54,504 nucleotides of DNA from an uncultured Microscilla sp. (GCF_947493425.1 NZ_CANLRP010000038.1:1-54504); one strand, 5' to 3'. Shown: positions 1-8,971, numbered from the stretch's first letter. A program made the numbers and translations. Notes: a model not told the origin generated them from the letters alone.

Positions 1-72
1 TCGGCTATTTTTTAACAAAGTATAGCCTCAAAAGATGAGATTAAGAATGTAAATTTATTTTGGTACCATTCC
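1..72 (-). mobile_element. Partial copy of MITE-like element, family 1
   Basis: This stretch is nearly identical to the reverse complement of the element at 18129-18286. It ends in the terminal motif ACCATTCC followed by TAA, which matches the 3-bp target duplication seen at the other copies. The other end lies outside the window. No coding capacity is visible. It is nonautonomous, so a transposase elsewhere in the genome must be assumed. Confidence 0.7.
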
Positions 73-75
73 TAA

Positions 76-367
76 GGCTGAATCCAGCTGACGCAATCTT
101 AATTATTAACTGTATTTTTGGCCATATAAACAAAAATATACGCTGTGAAAGGTCAGTTATGAACTTTGAGGGTAAAATTTATCCAAGCTTTAAAAACGGG
201 GCGTAAAATCATTCGAAACTTCAAAAAAATCATTAATTTGTTGCAAAGATTATAAGTTGAGTAATGAGTTCAAAATAAGTGTCCAGTTTTCGGGAAAAGT
301 TTGTTTCCATTAAGTTCAAATGAAAACGGGCAATTATTACGCAGCTGTCATTGAGTAATAAAAAACA
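76..367. other. Gene-free leader region upstream of the AraC-type regulator
   Basis: I see no gene here. The first bases after the element (76-98) recur as the reverse complement at the very end of the window (54477-54502), so they belong to a longer repeat. The rest is AT-rich and presumably carries the promoter of the gene starting at 368. I could not find a convincing TAnnTTTG box. Confidence 0.5.
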
Positions 368-1501
368 ATGTTTGAAACAATTCTACTTATTTTTGGCGCA
401 GTACAAGGCTTTATGGTAGCGGTAATGCTATTTACGCTTAAACAAAACAGGTCAGGTAATTCTTATCTTGCTTTGTTTATACTAGTGCTTGCCAGTCAGT
501 TAATGATGGCCTTGGCAGGAGTGCCCAATGCCCGACCTCCATATTTGCTTGGGAAGGTTTCTTTTGAGTCGTTTTTTTTGTTGGGCCCTTTGATGTATGG
601 TTATGTAAATAATATTACTCAGAAGCGGTTTATACTTTCTCCACGCTTACTTATGCATTTTGCACCATTTTTCTTTCTTTTGTTGCTAAGAGCACTGCTC
701 TATAGTAGTTTGCAAAACTCTTGGCTGGCTACAGTATTTATAGCAGGAGAGTGGCAGGCTTGTCTGTGGGGTTTATTACAGTTGCTAAGTGTATGGGTAT
801 ATATGTATATGAGCTATCGGGTAGTACAGCAACATCAGGCAAAAGTCACTGCATCTTACACAGGCACTTATATGACCAGGCTCACTTGGTTGCTTAAGGT
901 GATATTGGCCACCGCGTTTGTACAACTCCTGCTCATTATAGACACCAAGTTGGTGCTGTTACATTACAAGACTTGGGCGTTTCTCTTATACCCCATATTT
1001 ACTTTTTTTCTTTTGAGCATACTTACTTACTGGATTGCGTACAAAGCATATTCTCAACCCAATATGTTTAGACTTATGTTGGGAGAAGAATCTTCTCCGG
1101 TAAGGGTAAAAAAAGAGCCAAATAAGGTTTTAAGAGATGAGTTATCAGCGCAGGAATCAGAGGCGTTAAAAGATCAATTACTGGCTATGATGGACAACGA
1201 ACAACCTTATGTCGATAGTAAACTTACACTCACAAAACTTGCAGAGCAACTATCGCTAACGCCAGAAGTATTGGGGACAATGATAGAGCAACAGTTTTCA
1301 GAAAGCTTTCAGGACTTTATAGACAGGTACCGGGTGGCTTATGCCAAAGAATTACTTGCTAACCCTTCAAAAAATCATGTGCCCATTACTAATATAGGTT
1401 TTAGTGCAGGATTTAATTCGTTGAAGAATTTTCAAAAAACTTTCCAAAAAGCCACCGAAACTTCACCTACAGAGTACCGGGAGTCTGTTCAGCTTGAGTA
1501 G
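368..1501 (+). CDS. Membrane-anchored AraC-family transcriptional regulator
   Basis: The N-terminal two thirds (about residues 1-230) consists of hydrophobic stretches compatible with six to seven membrane helices. A charged linker follows (about 235-290). The C-terminal about 90 residues form an AraC/XylS-type DNA-binding domain with two helix-turn-helix units, the second around ITNIGFSAGFNSLKNFQKTF, which matches the family signature. This architecture is common in Bacteroidota and suggests a sensor in the inner membrane that binds DNA directly. The ligand and regulon cannot be read from the sequence. The ATG at 368 gives a hydrophobic N-terminus typical of the group. It is monocistronic, and its 3' neighbour is on the other strand. 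Confidence 0.85.
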   Translation: MFETILLIFGAVQGFMVAVMLFTLKQNRSGNSYLALFILVLASQLMMALAGVPNARPPYLLGKVSFESFFLLGPLMYGYVNNITQKRFILSPRLLMHFAPFFFLLLLRALLYSSLQNSWLATVFIAGEWQACLWGLLQLLSVWVYMYMSYRVVQQHQAKVTASYTGTYMTRLTWLLKVILATAFVQLLLIIDTKLVLLHYKTWAFLLYPIFTFFLLSILTYWIAYKAYSQPNMFRLMLGEESSPVRVKKEPNKVLRDELSAQESEALKDQLLAMMDNEQPYVDSKLTLTKLAEQLSLTPEVLGTMIEQQFSESFQDFIDRYRVAYAKELLANPSKNHVPITNIGFSAGFNSLKNFQKTFQKATETSPTEYRESVQLE

Positions 1502-1590
1502 TACATATCAAATAAAAAAGAATGAAGGTATTTTACAATCAGTACTCAAAGAAGACCTCATTATAAGATAGGCCCTGTTTTGGGCATTGG

Positions 1591-1869
1591 TTACGCCCTC
1601 TTAAGTTGAGTGCTTGATGCCTTTTGCTCTATTTTTTTGCGGAGTTTTTTCATCAAAAAAATCTTTATTTCACCTTCATTTCTAAGGTTTAGACGGTTTT
1701 TCCAAATATCAAGAAAAATGTGTAAAATGCATTCATCAATCAAACGGTCGTCATCAGAAAACCTACGCCCATATTTAAATAACACGGGAACATTTAATTG
1801 AAAAATTTCTTCTACGATTTTCTTGTCACCTTGCATCAATTTTTGCCAAAACAGTTCATCTTTTTTCAT
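1591..1869 (-). CDS. Stand-alone sigma-70 region 2-like protein (92 aa)
   Basis: The protein reads like the first half of a Bacteroidota ECF sigma factor: FWQKLMQGDKK, then LFKYGRRFSDDD, then IDECILHIFLDIWKNR, then a short basic tail. That corresponds to region 2 (core binding and -10 recognition). It stops about 90 residues short of a normal ECF factor (about 180-200 aa), so region 4 (-35 recognition) is absent. I saw no obvious continuation in the downstream 90 bases in another frame. It could be a decayed sigma factor or a genuine short protein that binds core polymerase. A small GGCCC/GGGC hairpin just past the stop (about 1571-1590) could end the transcript. Confidence 0.6.
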   Translation of the reverse strand: MKKDELFWQKLMQGDKKIVEEIFQLNVPVLFKYGRRFSDDDRLIDECILHIFLDIWKNRLNLRNEGEIKIFLMKKLRKKIEQKASSTQLKRA

Positions 1870-2180
1870 TTCTCGAGGACTTTATAGGGTTGTTGTGAAT
1901 AGTTTTTACAGGTATTAAGCCTTATAGTTAATTTTACCTTTATTAGTTTTTCTGTTACAATGATCGTAAAACACACCAGCAAAGACTAACATTAGGTGTT
2001 AGCAAAGTGTTAGATGAATTTAAATGGATTGAAATATTTATATTAATTATATAAATAATTATATTATAAACTTTCCATATCTTGTATTTACCCCAAGTTA
2101 AAAATTTGCTTTCGCCAAAATTTCATAATACCTTCGCTTCAAAAAGCGGTTTAATTGAGCGGATTAAAATTATAAGGAAA

Positions 2181-2759
2181 ATGCCTGATATTATCATTGA
2201 GAGTGAAGTTTACAAAAATATTGACTATGTAGACACCCCCTTGCCAGTAGCCGAGTACGACAATTGTACTTTTATCAATTGCAACTTTGCTGAGGGTGAT
2301 TTATCCAAAATATCTTTTCTGGAGTGTAAGTTTGAGCATTGCAATTTGAGTAATGCGACCCTTAAGCAAACTGCCTTCAAAGAAGTAGAGTTTGTACATT
2401 GCAAAATGATAGGAGCAGACTTTAGTAATTGCAATGATTTTTTGCTGGAAATGAACTTCAATTCCTGCCAGCTAAACCTCACGTCTTTTTATTTACTTTC
2501 GTTAAAAGGTACCCGGTTTGTACATTGCAGCTTGCGTGAAGCCGATTTTACCGAAGCTAATTTTAATGAATCCGTATTTGAGCATTGCGATTTACAAAGT
2601 GCTGTATTTGATCGTACCAAGCTCGAACATGCCGATCTGAGTACTTCCCACAACTATGCTATAGATCCAGATAATAACCAGGTTCAAAAAGCCAGGTTTT
2701 CATTGGAAGGCTTGCCTGGTTTGTTACACAAGCATCGAATTATAGTAACAGACGCATAA
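2181..2759 (+). CDS. Pentapeptide-repeat protein
   Basis: About 192 residues. From about residue 20 onward there are tandem five-residue units of the A(D/N)LxX type with frequent Cys, Phe and Leu at the central position (for example CNFAEGDLSKISFLECKFEHC, shortened as CNFAE-GDLSK-ISFLE). Such repeats fold as a right-handed square beta-helix. Some relatives mimic DNA and inhibit gyrase (Qnr), but most have no assigned role, and nothing here points to a specific one. I chose the ATG at 2181, preceded by AAGGAAA. An upstream TTG at 2082 would add a tail that lacks repeats. It is soluble, with no signal peptide. Confidence 0.8.
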   Translation: MPDIIIESEVYKNIDYVDTPLPVAEYDNCTFINCNFAEGDLSKISFLECKFEHCNLSNATLKQTAFKEVEFVHCKMIGADFSNCNDFLLEMNFNSCQLNLTSFYLLSLKGTRFVHCSLREADFTEANFNESVFEHCDLQSAVFDRTKLEHADLSTSHNYAIDPDNNQVQKARFSLEGLPGLLHKHRIIVTDA

Positions 2760-2846
2760 GTTAGAGTGATTTTTTTGCAAAAAGTGCAATTTTTTATCTG
2801 TCAATAGGGTTAAATTTGGTATATCATAATAATACGAACGCTATTG

Positions 2847-3326
2847 ATGAATATGGGAATTGAAAAAAAATACATTTCTTTTAAGCCAGGACAAGCCAAT
2901 ACCAAGCCCATTACTCCACAAGAGTATGTGTTGATGAAAACGGACTTTCAACAGTTTTTTAGATTATTTAAAGCTATTCAAAGCAATCAAAAAGTTAACT
3001 ATACTTTTTATTATAAATACCTATGGTTTAAGGTGCTAACTGCTTTTTTACTCTTTTTGTCAGGGGTGTTATTGGGGTATATGGAACATTTCATGCTTAA
3101 CAACATATTGTTGTTGCTCTCTTTACTTGCCGTTGTTTTTGTGGTAATACACCCTTTTTCGCAAACGATTGCATTGGTGGGAAGGGCTGCCAATATAGCC
3201 CCAGAGGTGATAGAGGAAGCCAAGATGTATTATAAATTTCATTATAAAAATATTCATAAAACAGTTTCTTACAAAGAATATCTGGAGTTGATACAAAATC
3301 TCAGAAGCAAAGCTGTAAAATTGTAA
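2847..3326 (+). CDS. Small membrane protein of unknown function
   Basis: A 159-aa protein with two hydrophobic segments in the middle (about residues 53-75 and 82-105) separated by a short acidic/aromatic turn, and charged N- and C-terminal tails. This suggests a hairpin membrane protein with both ends on the cytoplasmic side. The C-terminal region contains a YKFHYKNIHKTVSYKEYLEL-type stretch with many Tyr and Lys. I recognise no family. The ATG at 2847 is used because the in-frame TTG three bases before it is less likely. Confidence 0.6.
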   Translation: MNMGIEKKYISFKPGQANTKPITPQEYVLMKTDFQQFFRLFKAIQSNQKVNYTFYYKYLWFKVLTAFLLFLSGVLLGYMEHFMLNNILLLLSLLAVVFVVIHPFSQTIALVGRAANIAPEVIEEAKMYYKFHYKNIHKTVSYKEYLELIQNLRSKAVKL

Positions 3327-3416
3327 TGCTTGTTGGTTTTGAGTATGTTTTTTTGTGCCTGTCTTTTACTTAAACTCACATAATTATTTGTATTTTGTGG
3401 GCAACCATTCAACAAC

Positions 3417-4538
3417 ATGTTACCCATGAAAAACATACTCTTAAGAAATAGTTTAGGGCTACTACTGGTACTCGGTTTAATTGCCCTCATAGCACCTTAT
3501 GGTGTTTCATCGCGTGCCTCAACTACCCTTGGCAATAAAATAAAAGCCATAGATGGTTGGCTCAAAGAACAGCACAAAAAGGGAGCGTTCAACGGCACAG
3601 TATTGATTGTTCAAAAAGGTAAAACCTTATTAATGAAAGGCTATGGTTATACCAACTATCGTAGAAATAAAAAATTAACCCCTCAGTCTTCGTTACGTTT
3701 AGCGTCAGTATCAAAGCAGTTTACTGCGGCTGGCATTATGCGGCTACACCAAAAAGGTTTACTAAAGTATGATGCTCCTTTGAGCAAGTACTTCAAAAAT
3801 TTTCCTTACCCAAAAGCTACAGTACGCCAGTTGCTTACGCACACTTCGGGCATTCCAGACGTATATATGGAGCTGGCAGACAAGCACGACGATCTGGTAG
3901 GTGAGGTGCTGAGCATTCAGGAGGTAGTAAAACTCTTGACTGCCTTCCCTAATAAAAACAAAGCTTATAAACCTAATGAGCGTTTCCAATATTGTAATAC
4001 AGGTTATGTATTACTTGCGGCGGTTATTGAAAAAGTATCAGGAGAGTCGTTTGAGGCTTATATGAAAAAAGAGCTGTTTGATCCTTTAAAAATGAAAAAC
4101 ACAAGGGTGTGGAATTTGTTCTCGGCACAAAAAACATTTGCTAATAAAACTACGGGTTTTTGGTATGCCAGCGGCAAATATCATTTGCATACTCCTTCGT
4201 TTTTAGATGGAGTAGCAGGTGATGGTGCAGTATTTTCAAGCGTAGAGGACTTTGTGATATGGGATAAGTTTTGGTATGGTAATTCACTTATTTCGCCCCA
4301 AAACCTAAAAGAAGCTTTCAAACCTGTAAAACTCAACAATGGAAAAATATCAAAGTATGGTTTTGGTTGGCAGCTAGAGAGTAACACTAGAGTGTCACAC
4401 ACTGGTTCGTGGCTAGGAGCAAGAACTGCCATTGTGCGCGACACCAAAGCCAAGGTTTGCTTGGTAGTGCTAGACAACTCCACTAATAAGAAAATGTATA
4501 AGATAATGAACAAGCTGAAAGATGAACTATTAGAGTAG
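3417..4538 (+). CDS. Serine beta-lactamase-like hydrolase (class C / DD-peptidase fold)
   Basis: A 373-aa exported protein. An N-terminal hydrophobic segment (about residues 6-30) acts as a signal peptide or anchor. The penicillin-binding-protein fold is marked by SxxK (S97-V-S-K100), a YxN motif (Y-C-N near residue 193), and the third motif H-T-G near residue 326. All three are intact, so a serine hydrolase acting on a periplasmic ester or amide is likely. Substrates in this family range from beta-lactams and peptides to esters and cannot be chosen here. The gene ends just before a strong bidirectional terminator. Confidence 0.85.
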   Translation: MLPMKNILLRNSLGLLLVLGLIALIAPYGVSSRASTTLGNKIKAIDGWLKEQHKKGAFNGTVLIVQKGKTLLMKGYGYTNYRRNKKLTPQSSLRLASVSKQFTAAGIMRLHQKGLLKYDAPLSKYFKNFPYPKATVRQLLTHTSGIPDVYMELADKHDDLVGEVLSIQEVVKLLTAFPNKNKAYKPNERFQYCNTGYVLLAAVIEKVSGESFEAYMKKELFDPLKMKNTRVWNLFSAQKTFANKTTGFWYASGKYHLHTPSFLDGVAGDGAVFSSVEDFVIWDKFWYGNSLISPQNLKEAFKPVKLNNGKISKYGFGWQLESNTRVSHTGSWLGARTAIVRDTKAKVCLVVLDNSTNKKMYKIMNKLKDELLE

Positions 4539-4591
4539 ACTGGTGTGGAAATATAAGATGAAATAGTTTGAACCATTACATATAAGATAAC

Positions 4592-4623
4592 AAAAGGCGA
4601 AAGCACTAATGCTTTCGCCTTTT
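4592..4623. terminator. Bidirectional terminator between convergent genes
   Basis: Perfect 13-bp stem AAAAGGCGAAAGC / GCTTTCGCCTTTT with a 6-base loop. The A and T runs at the two ends let it act on both the serine hydrolase transcript (+) and the RNA-processing fusion transcript (-). Confidence 0.85.
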
Positions 4624-4627
4624 GTCT

Positions 4628-7579
4628 TTATCCTTCTAAATACACCTTAAGTTTGGTGTTATACTCATGGTCAAATTTACCCACAAATTCATTGAGGCTC
4701 TTTTGAGTAGAACCAGCAGGTAAGTGTAAACCGAGTCTTAGTTGAAAACTCAAACCATTCTCGGCTTTTTTTATAATTGTAGAAGGGCGCACCAACGCTT
4801 TTACTTGTTGTTCTAAAGCCAGTATTACCCCTAGCAACGACCCCAGAAGTTTTCCTTGCGCCAGCTCAAGGTTTTGTTCATTGCTTGCGCTAAGTTCCAG
4901 TATCAGTAATTGTGTGTATTCTTTCTGAACATCAGTTGCAGCAAAAAACGTTAACCAGTTTATAGAGGCATTCTGTAGCAGCAGGTGTGCTTTTTGAATT
5001 TCTCCCTGAATTACTTTTGCTGTAGACTGGGTAAGGTTGCGGCTGGTGTTTTTATAAGGATAAAAAGCACTGACTACAGGCATCCAGTCGCGGTGCTTAC
5101 GCACGATATAATCAGATGTACCCTCTTGTAGCCCAATGGGAACCATCCACGAATGCTGGGCAAGCAAATTGAAAAAATTTTGTAGTAAGTGCTCCAAAGT
5201 AGGAGTGTGTTTGGTCTGGTAATGTGTACAGCTCCAGGCCGCAAGTATTGCCCACGAAATATTGCCAAAAAAACCAAATGCATTGCCGGTTAGTTGTTTT
5301 CGGGCTGCCCAAAGCCTGATAGTGCGTACCAAATCTCTAAAAAGCGCTTGCCCAACTTTACTGCCTAATGCCAATATTTTTTGTCCTTCTAGGTATCCTA
5401 CCATACTTTGCCAGCTTGGTGGGTCAAACTGTTGAAAAGCTTCAGGCTTTACTTGGTGCAGTGGCACCGGAAAAGAAGGGTTGTGCACTGCCAAGAGGTC
5501 AAAACTCACCCCTTGTAAGTTAAACTTGAGGGTAGGTACCCTGGCATCGGTTACCAAATGCACACCTTGCGCTACTTGAGCCAGGGCTGTCTGTAACTGA
5601 TCAAAGAACGGGTCTAATGCCAACGAAGGGGGTAGCGGACACAGCACGTCTATATCGCTTTGTGCTTGGGCTATTTTGAGCAACTCTGAGCCAAATACTT
5701 GTAAATGCACCGATTGATTGAGTACCTCACTGCATATTTGTTGTACTTGGGTAAGGGCAGCCTGGCGCTTAAGTTGGGTTTGTGTAGTTTGAAGCGGTGC
5801 CTGATCGTTTACCCATTCAATAAGTTTTTTAGGTTTTTTTTTGGCTTGTTCTTTTCCTAGAAACACCTGATATTTTACTTCAAAGGGAGTTTCTTTGTCT
5901 CGGCTGATCAGGGCTATTTTTTCTACCTTAAAGCGTAGAGGGCTCCAGACAGGCAAACATTTTTGGGCATCTTCGGGCGAAGCAAATTGCCCTACGCTTA
6001 GATGTGGGGTAAAACCAGAGGCACGGTTGGTTTGCTCGTTACATTGCGGGAAAAGCAGTTGTAAAATATTCTGAAGGCGTTGCAGTGCGTCAGTAGGCTG
6101 GGCTATTGGACGTAGCCATCCTGTCGTGCTTTTTCGGTGCTCGAAATACCTGAAGTCTTGTAATACAACTTCAAAAGGTGCCAGTTGTTGCAAAGCCGTT
6201 TCCAGTAAAGGCAATGCCGCATCGAAGAGTTCTTTGGGAATAAAGCCATACATCAATGTAATATGTGGCATCCAGCGTTCTAGCTTTTGGTCATATTGTT
6301 TGCGTATTTTTTGAATAGGAGCGTGTATTTCATTAGGAGGAATCAATACTATGGCACTTTGATAGGTAGGCTGTACTGTTTGCAATTGCTTGAGCACTTC
6401 ATTGGGCACAGCCTGGGGCAAAGGCTGCATACCGACAAAGTAGTCATACGCTGCAAACACTCCATAATGGTCAGAAGCCCGCAAATAATCTTGAGCAATG
6501 GGTGCTTTAGCAAATAATGTGATATTTTGGGGCAACCACTGAAGGCTTTGCGAACGTAGGTACATGCGGTCAAAACGACCTGGCAAGCCGGAACGACTAA
6601 ACCTTTCTGCTAAAGGGTTTTCGTCAGGGTGAAAGGTAAATCCGGCATCATCGGGGTGTTGTAGTGGCCACACATCTTCAAAATGCTGTTCTGTTAATAG
6701 ATCTACATTTTCATCTTCTCGCATATTAAAATCGCCCACCAATAACACATCGCCTCTAAGCGATTTAAGGTAGTTTACCATCACTTCTAGTTGTTGTTGG
6801 CGTACGCCCATTGCTTTGTCGCTGCGATTACTGGTCAAGTGTACATTGGCTACATGAAAAGCTTCCCCATTGATCTGCCAACCTGCTACCAAAAAACGTT
6901 TCTGAGGAGAATAGAGATGTTCTACCAGCGAAAACGGGTACTTTGATAAAATAACTTGCCCAAAAGGACGCAGGGTGGGGCTGTTGGGTGGTTCAGAGAA
7001 AAAATAATCTTTTGCCCATGCCTGTTGCCTCAAAAACTCAATGAGCAAGGGAGTAGCCTCTTGAAGCGCAATAATGTCTGCCTCTAGGTGGGCTAAATGT
7101 TGTGCTATAGCCACATTGCGTTCTTTGCTTCTTACATACTCCTTGTCGTGTTCGTCACATAATACATTATAACTTATTACTTTGAGTTGAACCAGGGCTT
7201 GGTTGGCAACAGCACCAGTGTATACTTGCCATTGGTCTTGGTGAAAACAATAAACTGCTCTCAGGCTAAAATCAGTATTTACTTCTGTAGCCACTACTGG
7301 GTTGATTTCTGCCACCCAAGCCTCAGAAGGTAATCTTTTTTCGGCAAACAAGTCTAAGCGCCTACCCCTGTCCCACACCACTAGCCCCCCACAGCGGTAG
7401 TACCTGATACGGTGCCAGGGAATATCACTTTCATTGGCCCACTCCAGCAAAGGCTTTTCTCTGATGCCTGACTTTGCCATGCGGTCGGCAAACCCTACTG
7501 TAAATGCCTGAGCATTGAGTTTAGGGTTCCACATAATTTGATTGTAAATTTCCCAGCTGGTGGCAAGTTTTTCTTTCAT
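4628..7579 (-). CDS. Four-domain RNA-processing fusion: DUF504 - EEP nuclease - 2H phosphoesterase - eukaryotic-type poly(A) polymerase
   Basis: A 983-aa cytoplasmic protein. Residues 1-80 match DUF504. Residues about 132-380 are an endonuclease/exonuclease/phosphatase domain of the CCR4/ANGEL kind (SYNVLCD, E174, GDFN at 282-285, SDH at 369-371). Residues about 400-575 are a 2H phosphoesterase with both motifs (H439-I-T441 and H526-L-S528). Residues about 600-983 resemble eukaryotic poly(A) polymerase: GS at 630-631, catalytic D642 and D644, third Asp D694 in VSFDLLAV, then IRLWAARKQL, GFFGNISWAIL and MPVVSAFYPYKNTSRN, each aligning with canonical PAP blocks. All the expected catalytic residues are present. 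I infer an enzyme that trims or heals RNA 3' ends (cyclic phosphate opening, phosphate or tail removal) and then adds nucleotides. It is monocistronic. The substrate is unknown. Confidence 0.85.
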   Translation of the reverse strand: MKEKLATSWEIYNQIMWNPKLNAQAFTVGFADRMAKSGIREKPLLEWANESDIPWHRIRYYRCGGLVVWDRGRRLDLFAEKRLPSEAWVAEINPVVATEVNTDFSLRAVYCFHQDQWQVYTGAVANQALVQLKVISYNVLCDEHDKEYVRSKERNVAIAQHLAHLEADIIALQEATPLLIEFLRQQAWAKDYFFSEPPNSPTLRPFGQVILSKYPFSLVEHLYSPQKRFLVAGWQINGEAFHVANVHLTSNRSDKAMGVRQQQLEVMVNYLKSLRGDVLLVGDFNMREDENVDLLTEQHFEDVWPLQHPDDAGFTFHPDENPLAERFSRSGLPGRFDRMYLRSQSLQWLPQNITLFAKAPIAQDYLRASDHYGVFAAYDYFVGMQPLPQAVPNEVLKQLQTVQPTYQSAIVLIPPNEIHAPIQKIRKQYDQKLERWMPHITLMYGFIPKELFDAALPLLETALQQLAPFEVVLQDFRYFEHRKSTTGWLRPIAQPTDALQRLQNILQLLFPQCNEQTNRASGFTPHLSVGQFASPEDAQKCLPVWSPLRFKVEKIALISRDKETPFEVKYQVFLGKEQAKKKPKKLIEWVNDQAPLQTTQTQLKRQAALTQVQQICSEVLNQSVHLQVFGSELLKIAQAQSDIDVLCPLPPSLALDPFFDQLQTALAQVAQGVHLVTDARVPTLKFNLQGVSFDLLAVHNPSFPVPLHQVKPEAFQQFDPPSWQSMVGYLEGQKILALGSKVGQALFRDLVRTIRLWAARKQLTGNAFGFFGNISWAILAAWSCTHYQTKHTPTLEHLLQNFFNLLAQHSWMVPIGLQEGTSDYIVRKHRDWMPVVSAFYPYKNTSRNLTQSTAKVIQGEIQKAHLLLQNASINWLTFFAATDVQKEYTQLLILELSASNEQNLELAQGKLLGSLLGVILALEQQVKALVRPSTIIKKAENGLSFQLRLGLHLPAGSTQKSLNEFVGKFDHEYNTKLKVYLEG

Positions 7580-7789
7580 GAGGCTACTATTCAGGTTGTT
7601 ATGCTGCTAAAACGAGTAACAACATACTAAAGTTAAACTAATTTATAAAGCTTGCCGCTTAGTAAAGTAGAAAAAATAAAATAGCCCAAGGGAACAGAAT
7701 ATTTGATAGACCGATAGCTTTTTCAGGAAAGAAACCTGCTATAGGTGTTGTTTGAGTAAACTGGTTACACAGCACTTGAACTTGGTTTT

Positions 7790-7951
7790 AGGGAGCAAAC
7801 AAGAAATAATCTACCCATTTTGTAGCTGCTCTTTTGCCCTGAGACTTTGTTACTTTTTGCAGCCGTAGCTCTGCTATGACTTTAAAAAGTGCCGCGTCTC
7901 AGAATAAAATAGCTATCAAAGAAAAGGTATCCTATTTTTTAATTGCTCCCT
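7790..7951. mobile_element. MITE-like element, family 2 (about 162 bp)
   Basis: Terminal inverted repeats of about 26 bp, beginning AGGGAGCAA on both ends (7790-7815 and 7926-7951). The repeat is imperfect in the AT-rich inner part. The element core, GGGAGC..GCTCCC, is flanked by TTA on both sides, consistent with a 3-bp target duplication. The interior carries the hairpin TAGCTCTGCTA (7866-7876) and blocks resembling the interior of family 1 (a GACTTTGTTACTTTTT-like block and CGCGTCTCA). No coding capacity. It lies between the divergently placed promoter of the 983-aa gene and the terminator of the next unit. Confidence 0.7.
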
Positions 7952-7979
7952 TATAATAAATGTAATTGACACAAAGAGT

Positions 7980-8011
7980 CACAAAAAAACCGTAGCTTAT
8001 GACTACGGTTT
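7980..8011 (-). terminator. Rho-independent terminator of sigma-like unit A
   Basis: 9-bp stem AAACCGTAG / CTACGGTTT. On the minus strand it is followed by a run of seven or more T. It lies just beyond the stop of the 80-aa gene (8045), so the two-gene unit ends here. Confidence 0.8.
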
Positions 8012-8044
8012 GTTCGTTTTTGTTTTGAGGGTGCGAAAGTAGGT

Positions 8045-8287
8045 TTATTTTGATTTATTCATTTGGTTTAAAAAACTGTCTGTATCAAAATCTAAACTTT
8101 TTTTATCCTCTTCATTTAGCAGGTGTTTGCCCAACAATTCAATCGTGCGATCATCTAACTGTTCCCAGTCTTCTTCGCTTATATGTTCACAAACTATTTT
8201 TAGAAGTTCCTTATCAACCTTGTCAAACCTATTGGTGAATGGAGATTGATTAGGGGTAAACGATTGTGCTAGTTCTTTTTTTGTCAT
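8045..8287 (-). CDS. Small acidic partner protein of sigma-like unit A (80 aa)
   Basis: I recognise no family. The protein is acidic and predicted helical. A conserved block (about residues 26-79) starts DKELLKIVCEHISEEDWEQL and ends DSFLNQMNK. The 84-aa protein at 10683-10937 repeats this block almost position by position, while their N-termini differ. No membrane segment and no signal peptide. It follows the sigma-like gene by 66 bases and precedes a terminator, so the two are likely cotranscribed. By analogy with sigma/anti-sigma pairs it could bind its neighbour, but it lacks the ZAS cysteine-histidine motif and the membrane anchor of usual ECF anti-sigma factors. That role is inference only. 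Confidence 0.65.
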   Translation of the reverse strand: MTKKELAQSFTPNQSPFTNRFDKVDKELLKIVCEHISEEDWEQLDDRTIELLGKHLLNEEDKKSLDFDTDSFLNQMNKSK

Positions 8288-8353
8288 CTCAATGTTTATG
8301 GTTAAATCGTATTGGACTTATGTCCAAAGTCAAGCATAAACCACTGGATGGAT

Positions 8354-8971
8354 TTAATCCAGGGTTTTGTCATAATACTTACGCCATTTGCTCAATATCT
8401 TAGAATAACGCTTCCTTACGCGGGTAGCATTTAACAACTGATTGCCCTGTAGAGCAAATTTTTGATTAAGATGATCTGCAATACATTGGTGGTTGAGTTT
8501 TTCTTCGATCCTGAGCTTGAATATAGCATAAGATAAATCGTTTCTTGGAGCATCACGGATAAAATCCTGGTATACCTCCCATACATGGTTTTCTAAAGGA
8601 GGGGCTTCTGCTTCGGGCAGATGCTCCATTGTGTCATTGGTTATATTAGAACTAATTGGTGTGGCGGTTCTTCGTTTTTCTTTTTCCTTTTTAAAGTTCC
8701 AAAAAATTCTACGTCTGACAGTTGAGCAATATTGTTCAAAGTTTTCTATAGGTTTGAGGTCATCTTCTTTCAGAAGTTTTATATACAAAGCCTCACAAAA
8801 CTTTTGAATACACTCATTGGCGTCATCTATAGCATGCTTATTTGTCCAGGTTTTGAAACAAGCACCAAAAAAATTGGTGTTGCTCTCTTGAATCTCCTCA
8901 AAAATTTGTTTCAAAATGGTACGGTCATGCGTAGCATACCACGCTTTTACAAGTAACGATATTTTGCTCAT
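8354..8971 (-). CDS. Divergent ECF-like sigma factor, unit A (205 aa)
   Basis: Size and layout fit an ECF sigma factor. A helical N-terminal half has DDANECIQKFCEALYIKL in the place of region 2. A variable linker follows (about residues 105-130). The C-terminal half has LSYAIFKLRIEEKLNHQCIA (helix-turn-helix region 4 position) and a very basic tail ending RKRYSKILSKWRKYYDK. Sequence similarity to textbook sigma factors is weak, so the assignment rests on layout and on the closely related copy at 11029-11652. It opens a two-gene unit with the 80-aa protein and has a long gene-free upstream region containing inverted repeats. Alternative: a sigma-derived DNA-binding protein without polymerase activity. 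Confidence 0.65.
   Translation of the reverse strand: MSKISLLVKAWYATHDRTILKQIFEEIQESNTNFFGACFKTWTNKHAIDDANECIQKFCEALYIKLLKEDDLKPIENFEQYCSTVRRRIFWNFKKEKEKRRTATPISSNITNDTMEHLPEAEAPPLENHVWEVYQDFIRDAPRNDLSYAIFKLRIEEKLNHQCIADHLNQKFALQGNQLLNATRVRKRYSKILSKWRKYYDKTLD

Noticed and set aside
2082..2180. TTG-initiated extension of the pentapeptide protein
   Set aside because: The added segment has no repeats and is preceded by no ribosome-binding sequence, while the ATG at 2181 follows AAGGAAA.
4181..4606. Antisense open frame of 141 codons within the serine hydrolase
   Set aside because: It lies opposite conserved catalytic motifs of a clear gene and shows no domain of its own.
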